Below, piece by piece: positions 11,371 through 23,051 of a stretch of DNA of 64,000 nt. Within the stretch, counting starts at the first letter, position 1, and every line of letters starts with the position of its first letter. Under the pieces are notes generated by a model. It was not told where the DNA came from and did not search any database. It was given only the letters and a program-made list of their open reading frames with translations. The position numbers were made by a program, and so were the translations under genes. Location: assembly GCA_963678705.1 (NCBI GenBank), contig OY783221.1:11470001-11534000 (forward strand), read 5' to 3'. This DNA comes from Panorpa germanica. Lineage: Eukaryota > Arthropoda > Insecta > Mecoptera > Panorpidae.

Positions 11371-11556
11371 AACACAAAAACATGGCCAGAAAATAACTAC
11401 GAAGATTGCAAGATCATATTAGTGAATCAGCAGCACGAGTTTCTAACACAAATCGTTAAGGATGTTGAAAAGGAAAAAGCCAATAGATTTAGTCGAACTA
11501 TAATAGAAGAAGCTATCTTACACATAATGGGTATTAATAATCTTATAATAGGTTAA
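11371..11556 (+). pseudogene. Possible Penelope-like element C-terminal fragment
   Basis: An open frame of about 61 codons without a plausible start ends at the TAA at 11554-11556. It contains NRFSRTIIEEAILHI near its end, preceded by WPENNYEDCKIILV. The spacing of a Trp-containing segment, a hydrophobic KII and an R...I.EA.LHI helix recalls the tail of GIY-YIG endonuclease domains in Penelope-like retroelements. The match is from memory and weak. It may be a chance frame. Confidence 0.25.
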
Positions 11557-11559
11557 GCA

Positions 11560-14430
11560 ATAGAGTGCGTTATCGGTGGATCGGTGTCTCATGTGACAGA
11601 TTGTAAATTATATTAATCTTAAATAAATATACTGTAATACCAAACACGCTGTAGATTAGTAATTGTTTTAGAAAAATGAGTTTTGTGTTTTTTCGCCAAC
11701 TTGAAAAATGTCCTATTTTCATGGCGCTACAATGCGCTTGATATTGGGTTCAGAGAAAAGCTGCAAAGGTGAAGTGTGTTCTAAATTTTGTCCTCTTTAA
11801 GATTGATAATAACTGCCAAAGCCTAAAAACCAACCAATACCGAGATATTTGTAAGAAACTAAAGAGAAGTCCAAAAATTTCGTCGTTTTTACGCCAGAGA
11901 AAGTTTTTCACACGTCTTTCGATATTTACAAGTAGAAAAAAATCTAATACTCAACCTTTTTTGGGGAATATAGTGTGCTATTTATTTGAAACCAGTTAAT
12001 TCTGTTAGTAATGAGAAGTGCAAATATACCAAATATTGTTTTCTTTTTTTTATATTTAGTTTAAGGATATTTTAATTTCAAAGATCATTTATCCTTTATA
12101 TATTATATTTATATTTCATTTATTAGTTTTGTGTCTCGTAAAAATTGTAGTAGTTTGTTAATTTAAATGTCGTCTAGTTGTAAATTTTATCTAATATGGT
12201 TAAATTTATTGCATTGTAGTAGTAGGTGTTCAGATGTTAATTCTTTGTTACAAGTGTCTCAAATGGGATGTCGTTGTTTCTTGAGGATGTATACATATGT
12301 AATTTTTGTGTGTCTTATTCTGAGTCTCGTCAATGATTTCCTTCCTTTCTGTTCTTTGGTAACTAGTGAATATTGTTTTTTGTTTGTACTATGCTTACGT
12401 TAAGACTGCCATGTCTCCAGTAACCGAAACTACGATCTATGATACGTACTATATTTCACAAAGTCCTGTCCAGAATTTCATATTAGGTTTCACCTTTCAT
12501 AGTTTGTGGTTTTGGTAAGCTTAGGGATTTCATCACAGATAATATTACCAGAATTATGGTAATCAAATTAACCAGTGGTTCTCTAATAGTGTTCAAGTAC
12601 AAATACCATCAAACTGTCAATAAGTTATCGACAAGTTGTCAGTGATAAATGTTTCAGTTGGCAGGCATGTTGCCACGAAAACGTGCAGACAGCATTGTTA
12701 ATAATATTTGAATTCTATTAATATTGCAGCACCCCAGTTCCGTTAACTGTAGCTGGATAGCATACAGAATGGTTCTTAGGAGATGTGGTACCCTTCCACT
12801 TGGGTGGTTCCCATAGGATCTTCACATTAGTGGTATGAAAAGCTATTGAGGTTATCGATTACAGTGAAAACACCGTGGAAACAATGTTGGCGGTTTGTGG
12901 TGTCAAGATGTCTTATTAAAGACACGACTGTCTCACAATTGAATTATATAATACAATTAGAATTAAGTACAAGTTCCAGTTTTTCTAAATTAAAAGAAAC
13001 TAACCTCCAAATGAGACAATCTGTCAAAATCCAGTAGAATTTATTTTTAAAAGAAATTTAATGTGAGTTGTGAAAACTAACGAAATAAAAACAATTTCTA
13101 TTACTAATTGTTAGTAGAAACAGAAATTTTAATTATTCTACATTCAATTTTGTGCAACTATCGAACTGTCAAAGTTTATATTACTAACGACGCATGCGTA
13201 CCAACTAAATTAACTAAACTCAAATTAAAACAGGAATGTAACAAGGAATGTCTATTCTGGAAACCTGAAATCTAAATTAAAATATTAAATAAAAACGTAA
13301 ATTAAATATCAAAACAGTGAGTGGGAATAGGAATTCTTGGCATGTATCAATATTCTAGTGTACTGTTTGCACATTGTAGGCTTGAGGTGGAGTCGGCCGT
13401 CTCCGTGATGAATAGCCCCAATAACTGGGATGTTCTACATTCAGTGGGTAATACTGCTTGTTGTGCTTAAATATCGTTAATCTTTTGCCACATAAGAGCT
13501 ACTTTATATGCGGAACAGGAAATTACATTTTGAAAACCATTATTGCAGTGTAATGAATAAGAAATTACTTTCTATTCAATGTTTATGTTGTTATTCAAAC
13601 ATTGGCAACACTGACGTACTTGACATATTGACATATGTGTAATGTCAAGCCTCCGCTGTAAGATATGAATCAATTGCGCATTAAGTATGATAACCGTGTC
13701 ATCAGTCGTTTTCCGATGATCCACAACTAACTGAAGCACTTAATGCTCTAAGCATTTATCTAGATATCTTTGAAATATTTGCCCCAAATTATCTACTACG
13801 TACTACAAAATTGCGTTAAGTAGATGGGCTTCTACCAAGACTGATGCGGCAACTATTAGACTGAAGTTGTTTACCATTAAAAATCGGAAGGTTAACTCTC
13901 TTCAATAAAGCAACAATTGTTTAAAAATATCCAATTGTGCAGTTTAAATAGCAATTTCAAAAAGAAACCACCTGATGGCCCAGTCCTTATATCTTAATTA
14001 AGTTGTCTACCAGGATTATGTAGACTAGATAAAAGATATTATGAATTGAAGTGGTAGAAGAGAGCGGTAAAACGTTGGCTCTAGATTTGATTCTAGGATC
14101 ACCAGTGTATTAGTTAATACCTTTTAGAAGAAAATAAGTTTTCCCCTATTTAATATAATAAATAACAAAGAAGATAAAAGATAAAAACGAAATTCCCTTT
14201 TTAATTGCATATTATGTACGTCATTAGATTCCTAGTGTATTATATTTTTAATTATTTTATGTATAATAAAGCCCATTAAAGTCTAAAATGGTTTTAACGT
14301 TACGTAAGCCACTACTCCTTCTTACTTCAATAATGCGGAAGGAACGCTGAGTAGGGGGAAGCTGAATACAGATATAGGTATCCGTGCTAATACCTTTTTA
14401 ATATATGTCAGTAGCGGAGCTGTGCAAAGC
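11560..14430. other. Non-coding AT-rich stretch
   Basis: Nothing supported on either strand. Open frames at 11769-11999, 12167-12403 and 12846-13037 show no conserved motif or exon-like composition. Confidence 0.45.
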
Positions 14431-14434
14431 ATAC

Positions 14435-14645
14435 TAACCTTTAAAATTGTCATTAATAAATTACATTTTTATTTTGAAATATTAAATATATTTTCTAACA
14501 TAGATTTTTATGGAGATTTGGAAAAATGGAAACCATTTTTAAATATCTGCATCATTTACGTCTTTATATGCTGATATCTCGGAAACCGGGACACTTATCT
14601 AAAAATAAATTGCGGATTTCAAATCAGCATAAAAAACTTTGTCAA
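14435..14645 (+). repeat. Direct repeat flanking a mariner-like element, left copy
   Basis: About 210 bp beginning TAACCTTTAAA, with the landmarks AAATATCTGCATCATTTACG and ATGCTGATATCTCGGAAACC. It recurs at 15175-15376 in the same orientation. The two copies bracket the element at 14708-15172. Confidence 0.75.
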
Positions 14646-14707
14646 GAACCATCAAAAATGAAACGACACAAAATGTCAACTTTTCTCAATCAACAAGAGT
14701 ACATATA

Positions 14708-15172
14708 AAGGGTTTTTCAACAAGAACTTTGTTTTTCCAATAGGGCAACACCAACAAAATGACAATTTTCACATTTAGTTTTTTGAGTGCTAGATGCTTT
14801 AGCAATATTGTTACAATGAATTCAATTTCGCTCGAAAAATGGTGGATCACGAAATTCAGCTGTTAAGTGGCCGGCCCGATAATGTGATTTAACACCTTTT
14901 ATTTTTTGTGAGGTTATGTTAAAGAGTACTTTAAAACTCAAAATACGTGACGCGATTTACGAAATAGACCCGCCATTTTACGAAAAAGTGATTGAAAATT
15001 TTGATAAAAGAATCGACATCTGTCAGCGTGGTTGTGGTGAACATTTGTCCGATATCATTTTTAGTCATAATTGCCAAACCTCTTTCTAATACAATAAAAA
15101 TTTGAATCATTTTCATCTAAATTCCGTGTTTTATTTGCTTTTAAAAAACAAAGTTCTTGTTGAAACACCCGA
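14708..15172 (+). mobile_element. Internally deleted mariner-like element
   Basis: Terminal inverted repeats of about 26 bp, GGGTKTTTCAACAAGAACTT at each end, lie at about 14710-14736 and 15145-15170, next to TA dinucleotides as expected for Tc1/mariner insertion. Between them are only 465 bp, so most of the transposase is deleted. The remaining coding piece is described separately. Confidence 0.85.
14859..15089 (+). pseudogene. Mariner-like transposase C-terminal fragment
   Basis: One frame reads AVKWPAR, a stop, CDLTPFIF, then a diverged segment and KRIDICQRGCGEHLSDIIF near the end. This is the tail of the IS630/mariner-like transposase type whose third acidic block follows WPARSCDLTP and which ends ...CQRSRGGHLSDI. 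The expected acidic residue after DLTP is lost (FIF in place of LDY/LDF), one in-frame stop is present, and the sequence upstream appears frameshifted. The fragment is inactive and lies within its own TIRs. Confidence 0.8.
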
Positions 15173-15174
15173 TA

Positions 15175-15376
15175 TAACCTTTAAAGTTATCAATAAAAAG
15201 AAGCTTTATTTTGATATATTGAATATGTTTTCCAACGTAGTTTTTTACGCTTATTGAAAAACTGGAAATCATTATTAAATATCTGCATTATTTACGCCTT
15301 TACATGCTGATATCTCAGAAACCTATCGAAAAATAAAATGCAAATTTGAAATTACCATAAAAAAACTACGTCAATG
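15175..15376 (+). repeat. Direct repeat flanking a mariner-like element, right copy
   Basis: Matches 14435-14645 in order and orientation, with scattered differences. It starts next to the TA at the right end of the mariner-like element. Confidence 0.75.
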
Positions 15377-15379
15377 AAA

Positions 15380-16685
15380 AATACATTTTTATTTTAACAT
15401 ACTAATTTAAAAATTGAATTAAGGTTTGAAATGAAATTACGAATGTATGGAATTCAAATCATACACACTAAGAAGACGTCGCATTGCGACGGGATAAACG
15501 CTAGTAGATATCTTTATAGATGTCAGCAAAGACATAACTTCAAGAAGTTTATAATTATAATTTATAAACAAAGTTATTAGTTGGAATATAATTAAAGTTA
15601 AGATTACTAAATTAGTATTGTTATACAAATCAACAAAAGTAATTTATTATATAGAGTGTAGTGGGAGGAAGAGGGAGGTAGAGTGAAGGACACGTATGTA
15701 GAATACATTAGTATCTGCAAAGTCAATTTCTCAGCGTATATACTACATCCTATATACATATAAACCGCGAGAGCTAATGTTGGTACCGAATTTGACAGCC
15801 GGCTGCCTAGCATTATATATTGCAGATAGCTTTTAGAAACAAGGGAGTGGGGATGAGGATAAAGCGAAGAAAGCGAATAACAAAAGCAAAGGAAAGCTGA
15901 AGGGTTACAAAATCAATATTTTATTTAATGAAAGAAACAATCACTTACAGATTAGGGTCAGGACTTTAGGACTAGTTTCAATTACTTTTAGGAAGTAAAT
16001 AAGGATACGTGGGTTCGGCTATAGCGTTGGGGGGATGATAGGGGACAAACAGAGGATATGAAGTATATTATAAAGACTAAATAAGACCTTTATTCGTTTA
16101 GGGAATAACAATGTCGATATTAATAGATAAGCTATTAAACGTTTCGTTCACCAGCACTTTAAATTAGAATAAGTTAGCCAAGTAACTTAGATTTAAGTAT
16201 GAAATAATTCAGTTTGAACGATCCGATTCAATTTCTAAAGGTTTCTACCCACACATTAGTAGCGACACGTGGTAATCAGTGACGTTCAGTATCAGTGAAA
16301 AATAATACAGTTCCATACATTTTGTACGAAGCTATTCGCTCATGTCAGTGTCAATGATGTCAGTATTTCTCTTAGTTGAAAACGACATGGCACTAATTGT
16401 CACGTGTCGGCACTGATACTGTCTTAGTACATGTACAAAGACTATCAAGAGAACTAACAGTAAGCGATCGATCGAATTGGCGAGATTGTTTACACATAAG
16501 ATATTTTTATTACCTATACGATTTCTAAGACCTCATTGTAAGTAAAAATCTGCCGGTATGGTCTTCCCATACTTTCAGATGAGATTAGAACAGAGCCTCT
16601 GTTCATATCCGTCCTGCCGAGTTCGTAGGAAGATGGGGGAATGGCGGTTACTTAAGCAGTAATCAAAATATTTTTTTATTTAAAG
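15380..16685. other. Non-coding stretch
   Basis: No supported gene, RNA or classified repeat on either strand. Confidence 0.45.
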
Positions 16686-16689
16686 ACTT

Positions 16690-16985
16690 GGATTGTGATT
16701 GCAACTGAGTTGTTAGTAAAAGAACGAACGTGTTTACGAGTGAGATAAAACACACGGCACAAACGTAACTAAACTGATTTGAAACTAGTTTTGAGTACGT
16801 TTGCCGCGAGTCAATTTCTCGGTCGCTGTTGATATCATCAACAGAAATATTTACGAATACTATTGAAAAGTATTTAAATACATAGATATAATCAAATATA
16901 ACACATTAGAATCCCCTGTTTTGCTATTATTAATTTATTATTCTGGGCTAAGGTTTGCAACCAGACGCCTCGTGTACGGACGCCC
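16690..16985 (+). mobile_element. PIF/Harbinger-type MITE, family I, left-truncated copy
   Basis: Collinear with 52540-52800: both carry GTTAGTAAAAGAACGAACGT, GTTTACGAGTGAGATAAA and ATTTACGAATACTATTGAAA (or close variants). The right end reads GTACGGACGCCC followed by TTA (16986-16988). The reverse complement of this end also matches the left end of the complete copy at 52482, so the end is a true terminal inverted repeat. The left terminus is missing. Confidence 0.75.
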
Positions 16986-16989
16986 TTAG

Positions 16990-18255
16990 GGTAAAAGTAA
17001 CTGACTTTTTACATAGATTATTTCATGGACTTTAGATAAATACGATACACATTATCAATCTATTAAGCGTTTGTTATTTTTCTATCGTTTTTAAAACCCT
17101 TCGTTGAGTCAACTATTGGGGTATTACTGTTCATTCGAAATTACTCAATCCTTAATACTTCATTGCATTCGATAATGTTACAAATGATGTTAAGATATGT
17201 TTAGGTAGTAAATTAACACAGCTTTACTTCTAAAATGAAGTAATTAATAAAATAAAATAACTTTTTAAATTAAATTTAAAGTTAAATTCACATTTAACCA
17301 TACATGTTCTTTGTTTTTTATATTTTAACCAAAATTAACCAAAACATTTTTTTTTTTTAATAAACCAAACATACTATTATTTTTATATTTGAACTATGAA
17401 AATTACCTACAGATCAAGACGCCTAAGAACTCTCCCTTTGCTCTCACAATAATCGCATAGATTTAGTGACCGCTATTACCCGCTAAGAATGACTACCATT
17501 ACCCCAAAAATCGATAATGGTTTTTTGATTAATCACTAAGAACGAAAAGAACTTTCATGAAATCCAACAAGACTACAGGATACGCTAATATGTGGACAAT
17601 AATTGACATTTAGAAAGATATTGATTGGTATAAATCACTTTAAGCTTACCTTCATCGAATTTTTAATTTTTTTATAACAAAACAAGTCCTTACTTTTACA
17701 CAGCTATCCAACTAACTGCGCGATGTAAATGACGGTTTTTGGTAAATAAGTATTCTCAGGCGTGTACTAGACGGCGGTGCTAGTAGCGTTAGTGAAATGT
17801 TTTTGGAAGTTTTAGATTTCGATGTGACCGCTATTCCCCTATTTTCCCCTATTGTCGCTGTAGTCTTCAAAGACACTGAATTGGAAGATGTCATTACATC
17901 ATAATGTTTTTAAATAAATTTCCAAAATAGAATAATATTCCACGCCGATGGTAGCCGACCATGAACGACATACGATATTTATACGAATGTCAACATACGA
18001 TATTCGTGTGTAGCGAAATAATATTTCATAAAGGTGTGGCCATCCAAGTCTTGTTGGCTAGTTACAGTCACGGTAGGCTGCTGAGAATTGTTCCATTCCC
18101 AAATAATATCCCATCAGCCGAGTGGAACCAACTGAATCAGAAATCTTATCGAATATAAGAAAATATGTTGCAATATTACTAACACGTGGTCGTAAAAAAA
18201 GGGTTTCATGTGAAAATACTTCAACTGGTCTTAAACTGAATCTTTGTTTGGAACA
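16990..18255. other. Non-coding stretch
   Basis: AT-rich with a poly-T run near 17346-17360. No supported gene. The short frames at 17712-17894 and 17961-18337 have no recognisable motif. Confidence 0.45.
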
Positions 18256-18260
18256 TAAAA

Positions 18261-18381
18261 ACCAAAGGAGTGTGGCAGTTACTGCGTTATGTGCAGTACT
18301 TCATATTGGACAAATTGAAAGATTTTTAGGTTATTGAAGTTCCGCAATACGCAGTAGTTACACACCCTAACCTTTCTTTAG
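18261..18381. repeat. Imperfect long hairpin
   Basis: The arm around 18264-18303 (containing AGTTACTGCGTTATGTGC and ending ACTTCA) pairs with the arm at 18334-18378 (TGAAGTTCCGCAATACGCAG onward). The stem is about 35 bp with several mismatches and the loop about 30 nt. It could be a decayed mini-inverted-repeat element or a folded transcript; nothing here decides between them. Confidence 0.5.
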
Positions 18382-18389
18382 GACACCCC

Positions 18390-19215
18390 AAGTAGAAAAT
18401 TGTTTTGCACTTTTGTCTCTTTTCATACTAAATACAGTTAAGTAAACCTGGTCTAGTCCTAAACATTATTATATGACCCTCCCTTGGTCCTAAACGAAAT
18501 CATGATCCTATCGTCTTATGTAATTCAAAACCTGTAAACCTTTTTTAAACCTAAGATGGTCAAAAGGAATGTCTTAATACCTGCTATGGGTGTAAGAAAT
18601 AGTGAAGTACTTAACCTCCTACAATCAAAGCGATTAATGTTGATCCGAACTACAATTAAAGTGGGTCTTTGAGTAATAACCCAAAAAGATTCTTTTATAA
18701 TTCTATAATAAAATAGGTCAAAAGAGATATAAACTTACTTACTTCGAAAATAAAACTTATTCGTTCTACAACAAAACCACTAATACTGAATTAAAATAAT
18801 ATTTTCCAAATATTTCTTAAAGATATAATTTCTAATTTAAAATATACGTGATATTGTGAAAGTACGTGATTTCTTAATGGCCATGTATCTATATATTTAA
18901 TAGTACGTGATTTTCGAGTGACCCTGTGCTGAAATAAAACTAATTACTAAAAGTGCAGCCGTTACACACAAGGGATCAGATAAGACTGTGTCAACGTTAA
19001 TTAAGTATAAAGTGTATTGCATAATGAAATAACTAAATTTACGGTTACCACGTACGGGTATATTTCTGCAATAGTATAATATCGCGCATTCCTACGTGCT
19101 CATAGTTTTAACTGAACCTGGGGTGATGAAACTGAGTCATGCGGGCCACTTTGTAAAAGCCTCGAAATAATGTCTTCTTCAAAATTATTTTTATAAATTT
19201 CGTATTTTATTATTT
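18390..19215. other. Non-coding AT-rich stretch
   Basis: No supported gene or repeat copy. Confidence 0.45.
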
Positions 19216-19217
19216 TA

Positions 19218-19490
19218 TTTTAATGTTTTTGCTATTTGGTACTACATTCTTCTGCTTTAACTCATTAAATTACATATCATTGTGTTTAATTCATTTTTAA
19301 TCCTTATTATATCTAAACATTCTCACTCCTTCCAAAAGAAAAAAAAGAAAAACAAAACTGCTACTGCTACTGCTTTGCTCCTCCTGCTACTCTCCCTTCT
19401 GTTTCTGTTTCTACTTCTGTTTCTACTCTACCATTACTGCCTCCCTTTTCCTCACATGGTAACTTAAAGAGCTCCAATGTTTCTATCTCC
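19218..19490 (-). mobile_element. Purine-rich retroposon (LEHIKF family), subfamily A
   Basis: The sense strand is minus. From the 5' end at about 19485 the frame reads LELFKLPCEEKGGSNG and continues Glu/Thr-rich before a stop. The 3' UTR matches the copies at 54124-54408 and (inverted) 25003-25360, through TTAATCCTTATTATATCTAAA on the plus strand, and ends in an A-rich tail at 19218. The poly-CT look of the plus strand is simply the antisense of the purine-rich body. No target duplication was found. Confidence 0.7.
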
Positions 19491-19527
19491 GTTCCGCGCA
19501 CCCTGCACATCAGTAACTGATTCCTTT

Positions 19528-19820
19528 CTCCTCGTTTCCCAATTTGAATCTGGCAATCCTTCTCATGTTTTTTGTGTCTTTTTTCTTAAATATACTGGTA
19601 TCTCTCTCTCCCAAATCCTTTTATATCTTTTGTTATAATTGCTTTTCTCAGTTTTTTCCATTCTTTGTTGTATCTCCCTGTCTCTTCTCCTTAGCTCCTC
19701 TTCCACACTTGTGTCTTCTTCTCTCTACTTTCTCTGTCGCCATTCCATTCCTTTCATAATACTACTTTCTCTTAGTCGAGCATCCTCCCTCACTCGTAGG
19801 CCCGACTAAGAGAAAGTATT
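19528..19820. repeat. Polypyrimidine tract ending in a perfect hairpin
   Basis: A C/T-rich stretch without clear alignment to the neighbouring retroposon ends at a hairpin whose arms are ACTTTCTCTTAGTCG (19764-19778) and CGACTAAGAGAAAGT (19803-19817), a perfect 15-bp stem with a 24-nt loop. It may be part of another element; no gene is visible. Confidence 0.5.
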
Positions 19821-19829
19821 AGGGCCTCA

Positions 19830-20533
19830 TTAATACCTATTTGTCTATTAAATTTGTATTAAAATTAAGAACATTTTTAACAGTATGTATGATTTTTTCA
19901 AGAATTACAACTTGTAGGTACAATCTTCGACAAAAGTTTCTGCTTACTTAACTTATGCAGACGCTCTTTAAGTTTTGAATTATGTTGTACCAACACAATG
20001 TCTTTAACAATGAGAATTTCTCAGGAGTCATTGTATCTTTCTTCACACAAAACACATAGTCAAATAATTCTCCTGCCCTGTTCACTGGAGAGAAACACGG
20101 ATCCAACCTGCGCCTTACCAGGTAAATTATACTACACCCGTGACAAAACAAAAGTGATTATAGATAATTTGAGCAAATTACATTCCATGTGAAATTAGAG
20201 AGAGTTACTCCATGCTTTAGACTTTATACGAGTGTGACGTCACAGTAAGGGTGTCACGTGACAAGTTACCGTTGTAAAACGCTTCTTGTCGCTTGTACTT
20301 AATGGTAATGATGATGGTCTTATACATATGACTTATGGAAACTCATCTACGTTGATTAAAATTCATCGCTACTTTCGTAAGGAACTCGCAAATCGCAGGG
20401 GAGATTGTTGGCGTTTGTGGGTAAACTACTATGCTACAATAAGATATGGAGGTATGACTTAAGGAGTTAGCCCACCCCGGCGGTTGGAAAAACTGGTATA
20501 AAAAGATTATACAGTTTTCGATATATTTTTCCA

Positions 20534-20568
<35 letters not shown>

Positions 20569-20780
20569 CTCATTATACATATACCAATGGCTGGTTGCGA
20601 TTTTCCAGCCAAATACAAAGCAATAACTGCGACGTAAAACGATATGCTTTTGTATGCATGTAAACAACATAACAGAATGACGCTTGTCAAAAAATGAGCG
20701 CGCTGTCATTAGCTGTTTGGTTGCTACAGCAGCGTGAAATTGGTAACACTTCGAGCGCAGACCCGTGTATATACTATACA
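19830..20780. other. Non-coding stretch
   Basis: Contains a TA microsatellite (listed separately). Open frames at 20343-20835 on the minus strand run through that microsatellite and are not supported as genes. Confidence 0.45.
20538..20564. repeat. (TA)n microsatellite
   Basis: About 13 perfect TA units. Confidence 0.95.
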
Positions 20781-20781
20781 C

Positions 20782-21120
20782 TAGGGATGTTACGGAAATG
20801 GTTTTTTCGAAACCGAAGTCGAAATCGGAGTTCATAAATTTGGTTTGTCATAATCGGAACCGGAGGAGTTAACAGGTCTAATAATTACAAATTAATACTA
20901 ACATCATTTAGCCTCTTTAATTTCAGTTAATAACTAGATTTCCAAGTTTACCCACGAGTCAAATTACATCACTCTCTTCGAGTGGACTAGAATGCAAAGC
21001 TATATATGCATTCCCCAGTAGTTTATGTTAAGATAAGACTGAAGCAGGAGCGCAGCCGCTGCGCTTTGATCGAGCTCCGATTTAATAGTGTCGAAACCGA
21101 AATCGGTGTCGAAGCACCTT
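20782..21120. mobile_element. Possible non-autonomous DNA element with subterminal CGAAACCGAA motifs
   Basis: Starts TAGGGATGTTACGGAAATGG and carries TTCGAAACCGAAGTCGAAAT at the left and GTGTCGAAACCGAAATCGGT at the right. AGGGATG starts and short repeated subterminal motifs occur in many hAT-like elements. The right terminus does not mirror the left, and no duplication was found. Confidence 0.3.
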
Positions 21121-23050
21121 TATATACATTTGTGAATACATTTACATAACAAATTATTAATACATATTAAAAATGGCGGAGATATAAGCTGTTCCGTGAA
21201 ACACGTTTGTCGGGACACTCGCCGATAGTCGCCAGTATCTTTAGAAATAGTCAAAAATAAAAAATAAATGATTCTCTTGTAAATAAATGTATCATCTATT
21301 AAGTAGCATAGCAAAAACAGTTTAAAACCGACCTTTCTTTTCAAATGACTGTCATTTCCAAGTCAGTTCTAAATTAAATATGAAATATAAAATGAACGGG
21401 GCATCTAATCGTAATAATTTTATGCTATTTGATTTAAAGTTTTATAAATAAGATATGGTGTAATTTTAATTAAAATCGGATGAGACGTTCTCGAGATATC
21501 GTGGCGACCAGTTCAATAAATGTAGTTTCGAGATAAACGCAAAAGAAAAAAAGTATTGTATATGTATGTATTGTATATACACTGCCGCGCTCACGTCAAA
21601 TTGCCTAAATTTTACGCATTTAAAGTTTCTATAGCGCAATCTTATCTCGCTGATTTTTAACCACTTTTAACTTTAAAATAAATCCTTCATCAGTTTACTT
21701 AAATATACACTTGTACAGCTGGATGTAATTTTATTTTTAAGTGAGTATTTTTAATCAGTGCATCTTATTTTTAACAGGTTTATATTTTTAAACCGCTTGT
21801 TTACATTAAGACCACGGACCGCGAAGTGTGATGCTGTGAACCAACATCTGGGTCATCTGGACCCGTTGAAATGATTTAGGAACCCTTTTAAAAAATAATA
21901 ATTAATCTGTTGATAATTTATAATTTGAATTTTATTTTTAGGTTATGTGAAACATCTTTAATATTTGATAAATTTTATAATATGATTTTTTTGCCGTCTG
22001 TAAATAACAAAACCTCTGTAGCTGGTAGTTGGGCAACAACCCTCGCAGCCCAGTTTATAAATTACGTCTGCCTTTCACTTCTATTAAAAGCTATTTTTAT
22101 TACATATGACTTTATTTCTCCCAGGCGATATTATGTATCAAGTTTATTGCCATACTCTTATGACAACTTTGCTACGAATTTGACACTAAATGGCAATGTT
22201 TATGTGACGGTAATAGACGTTAGATTTGCCGGATTCATTCAATTTATCGCGGTAAGGATTATCGGGTATATTTATCATAGTATTTTATATTCGTAAGTAA
22301 TTCTATTAAATAGATAGGTTTAGTGAAATAGATAGCTTCGTCGACATCTTCTTGTGGGTTTTATCGGAAATGACTCGTGGATATATTATCGATAATGAGG
22401 TTGTTGTCTTAGTTTCAAATTTATAAAATTGTACTACACCTAATCCTCTTTTTACTTGGATTCGAAATAACACGGTTCACAAAGAAGAACAAACACATTT
22501 TGTTTTTGCACGAATTATTTGTGTTAACACTAATTCCAAAATAACTTTATGTCTTACAAAAATGCTTCTCTATGTAATGCTTACGTTTTGTAAATGTAAT
22601 AAGGTAGTAACCAGTTATCAGTAATTGGTTATAATTGGGTTAGGATTAGGTTTCATTTGTTTGTCTCGAATTTTTATTAACTTGCGCGCCTCTAAACTCG
22701 TTCAAATAAACTTTCTATTTCTAAATGAAATTATGATTTTTTATGTTTTCTATGTATGTACTTATGGACTAAAATGTGTATTTCTTCTTTTAATAAAAAC
22801 ATGGATGAAATTTGTAAATATATTTTGTAGAATTTATTTTTGCACAGTTTTTAGAATAAAATATTATCTTCTTTTCTTTTTTTAATCTTACACGATTTTT
22901 TATAGTTGTGAAATATATTGTTTAGATGTATACATATATTGATATAATTGTTTATTAGGAGTATATTTATTTTAAATTTACAAAAAAATATTATCAAAGA
23001 ATTTTTCCTTCTAGATTTACGACGGTCGACGAGACCAATGGTATACAGTT
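21121..23050. other. Non-coding AT-rich stretch
   Basis: A 128-codon frame at 21910-22296 on the plus strand is open but Phe/Ile/Leu/Tyr-rich, as translated AT-rich DNA usually is, and has no recognised motif. Nothing else stands out. Confidence 0.4.
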
Positions 23051-23051
23051 A

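Noticed and set aside
20343..20835. Two overlapping minus-strand frames of 115-122 codons
   Set aside because: Both run through the TA microsatellite at 20538-20564 and differ only by frame; no motif.
21910..22296. 128-codon open frame on the plus strand
   Set aside because: Composition follows AT-rich DNA (Phe, Ile, Leu, Tyr), no domain recognised, no splice or repeat support.
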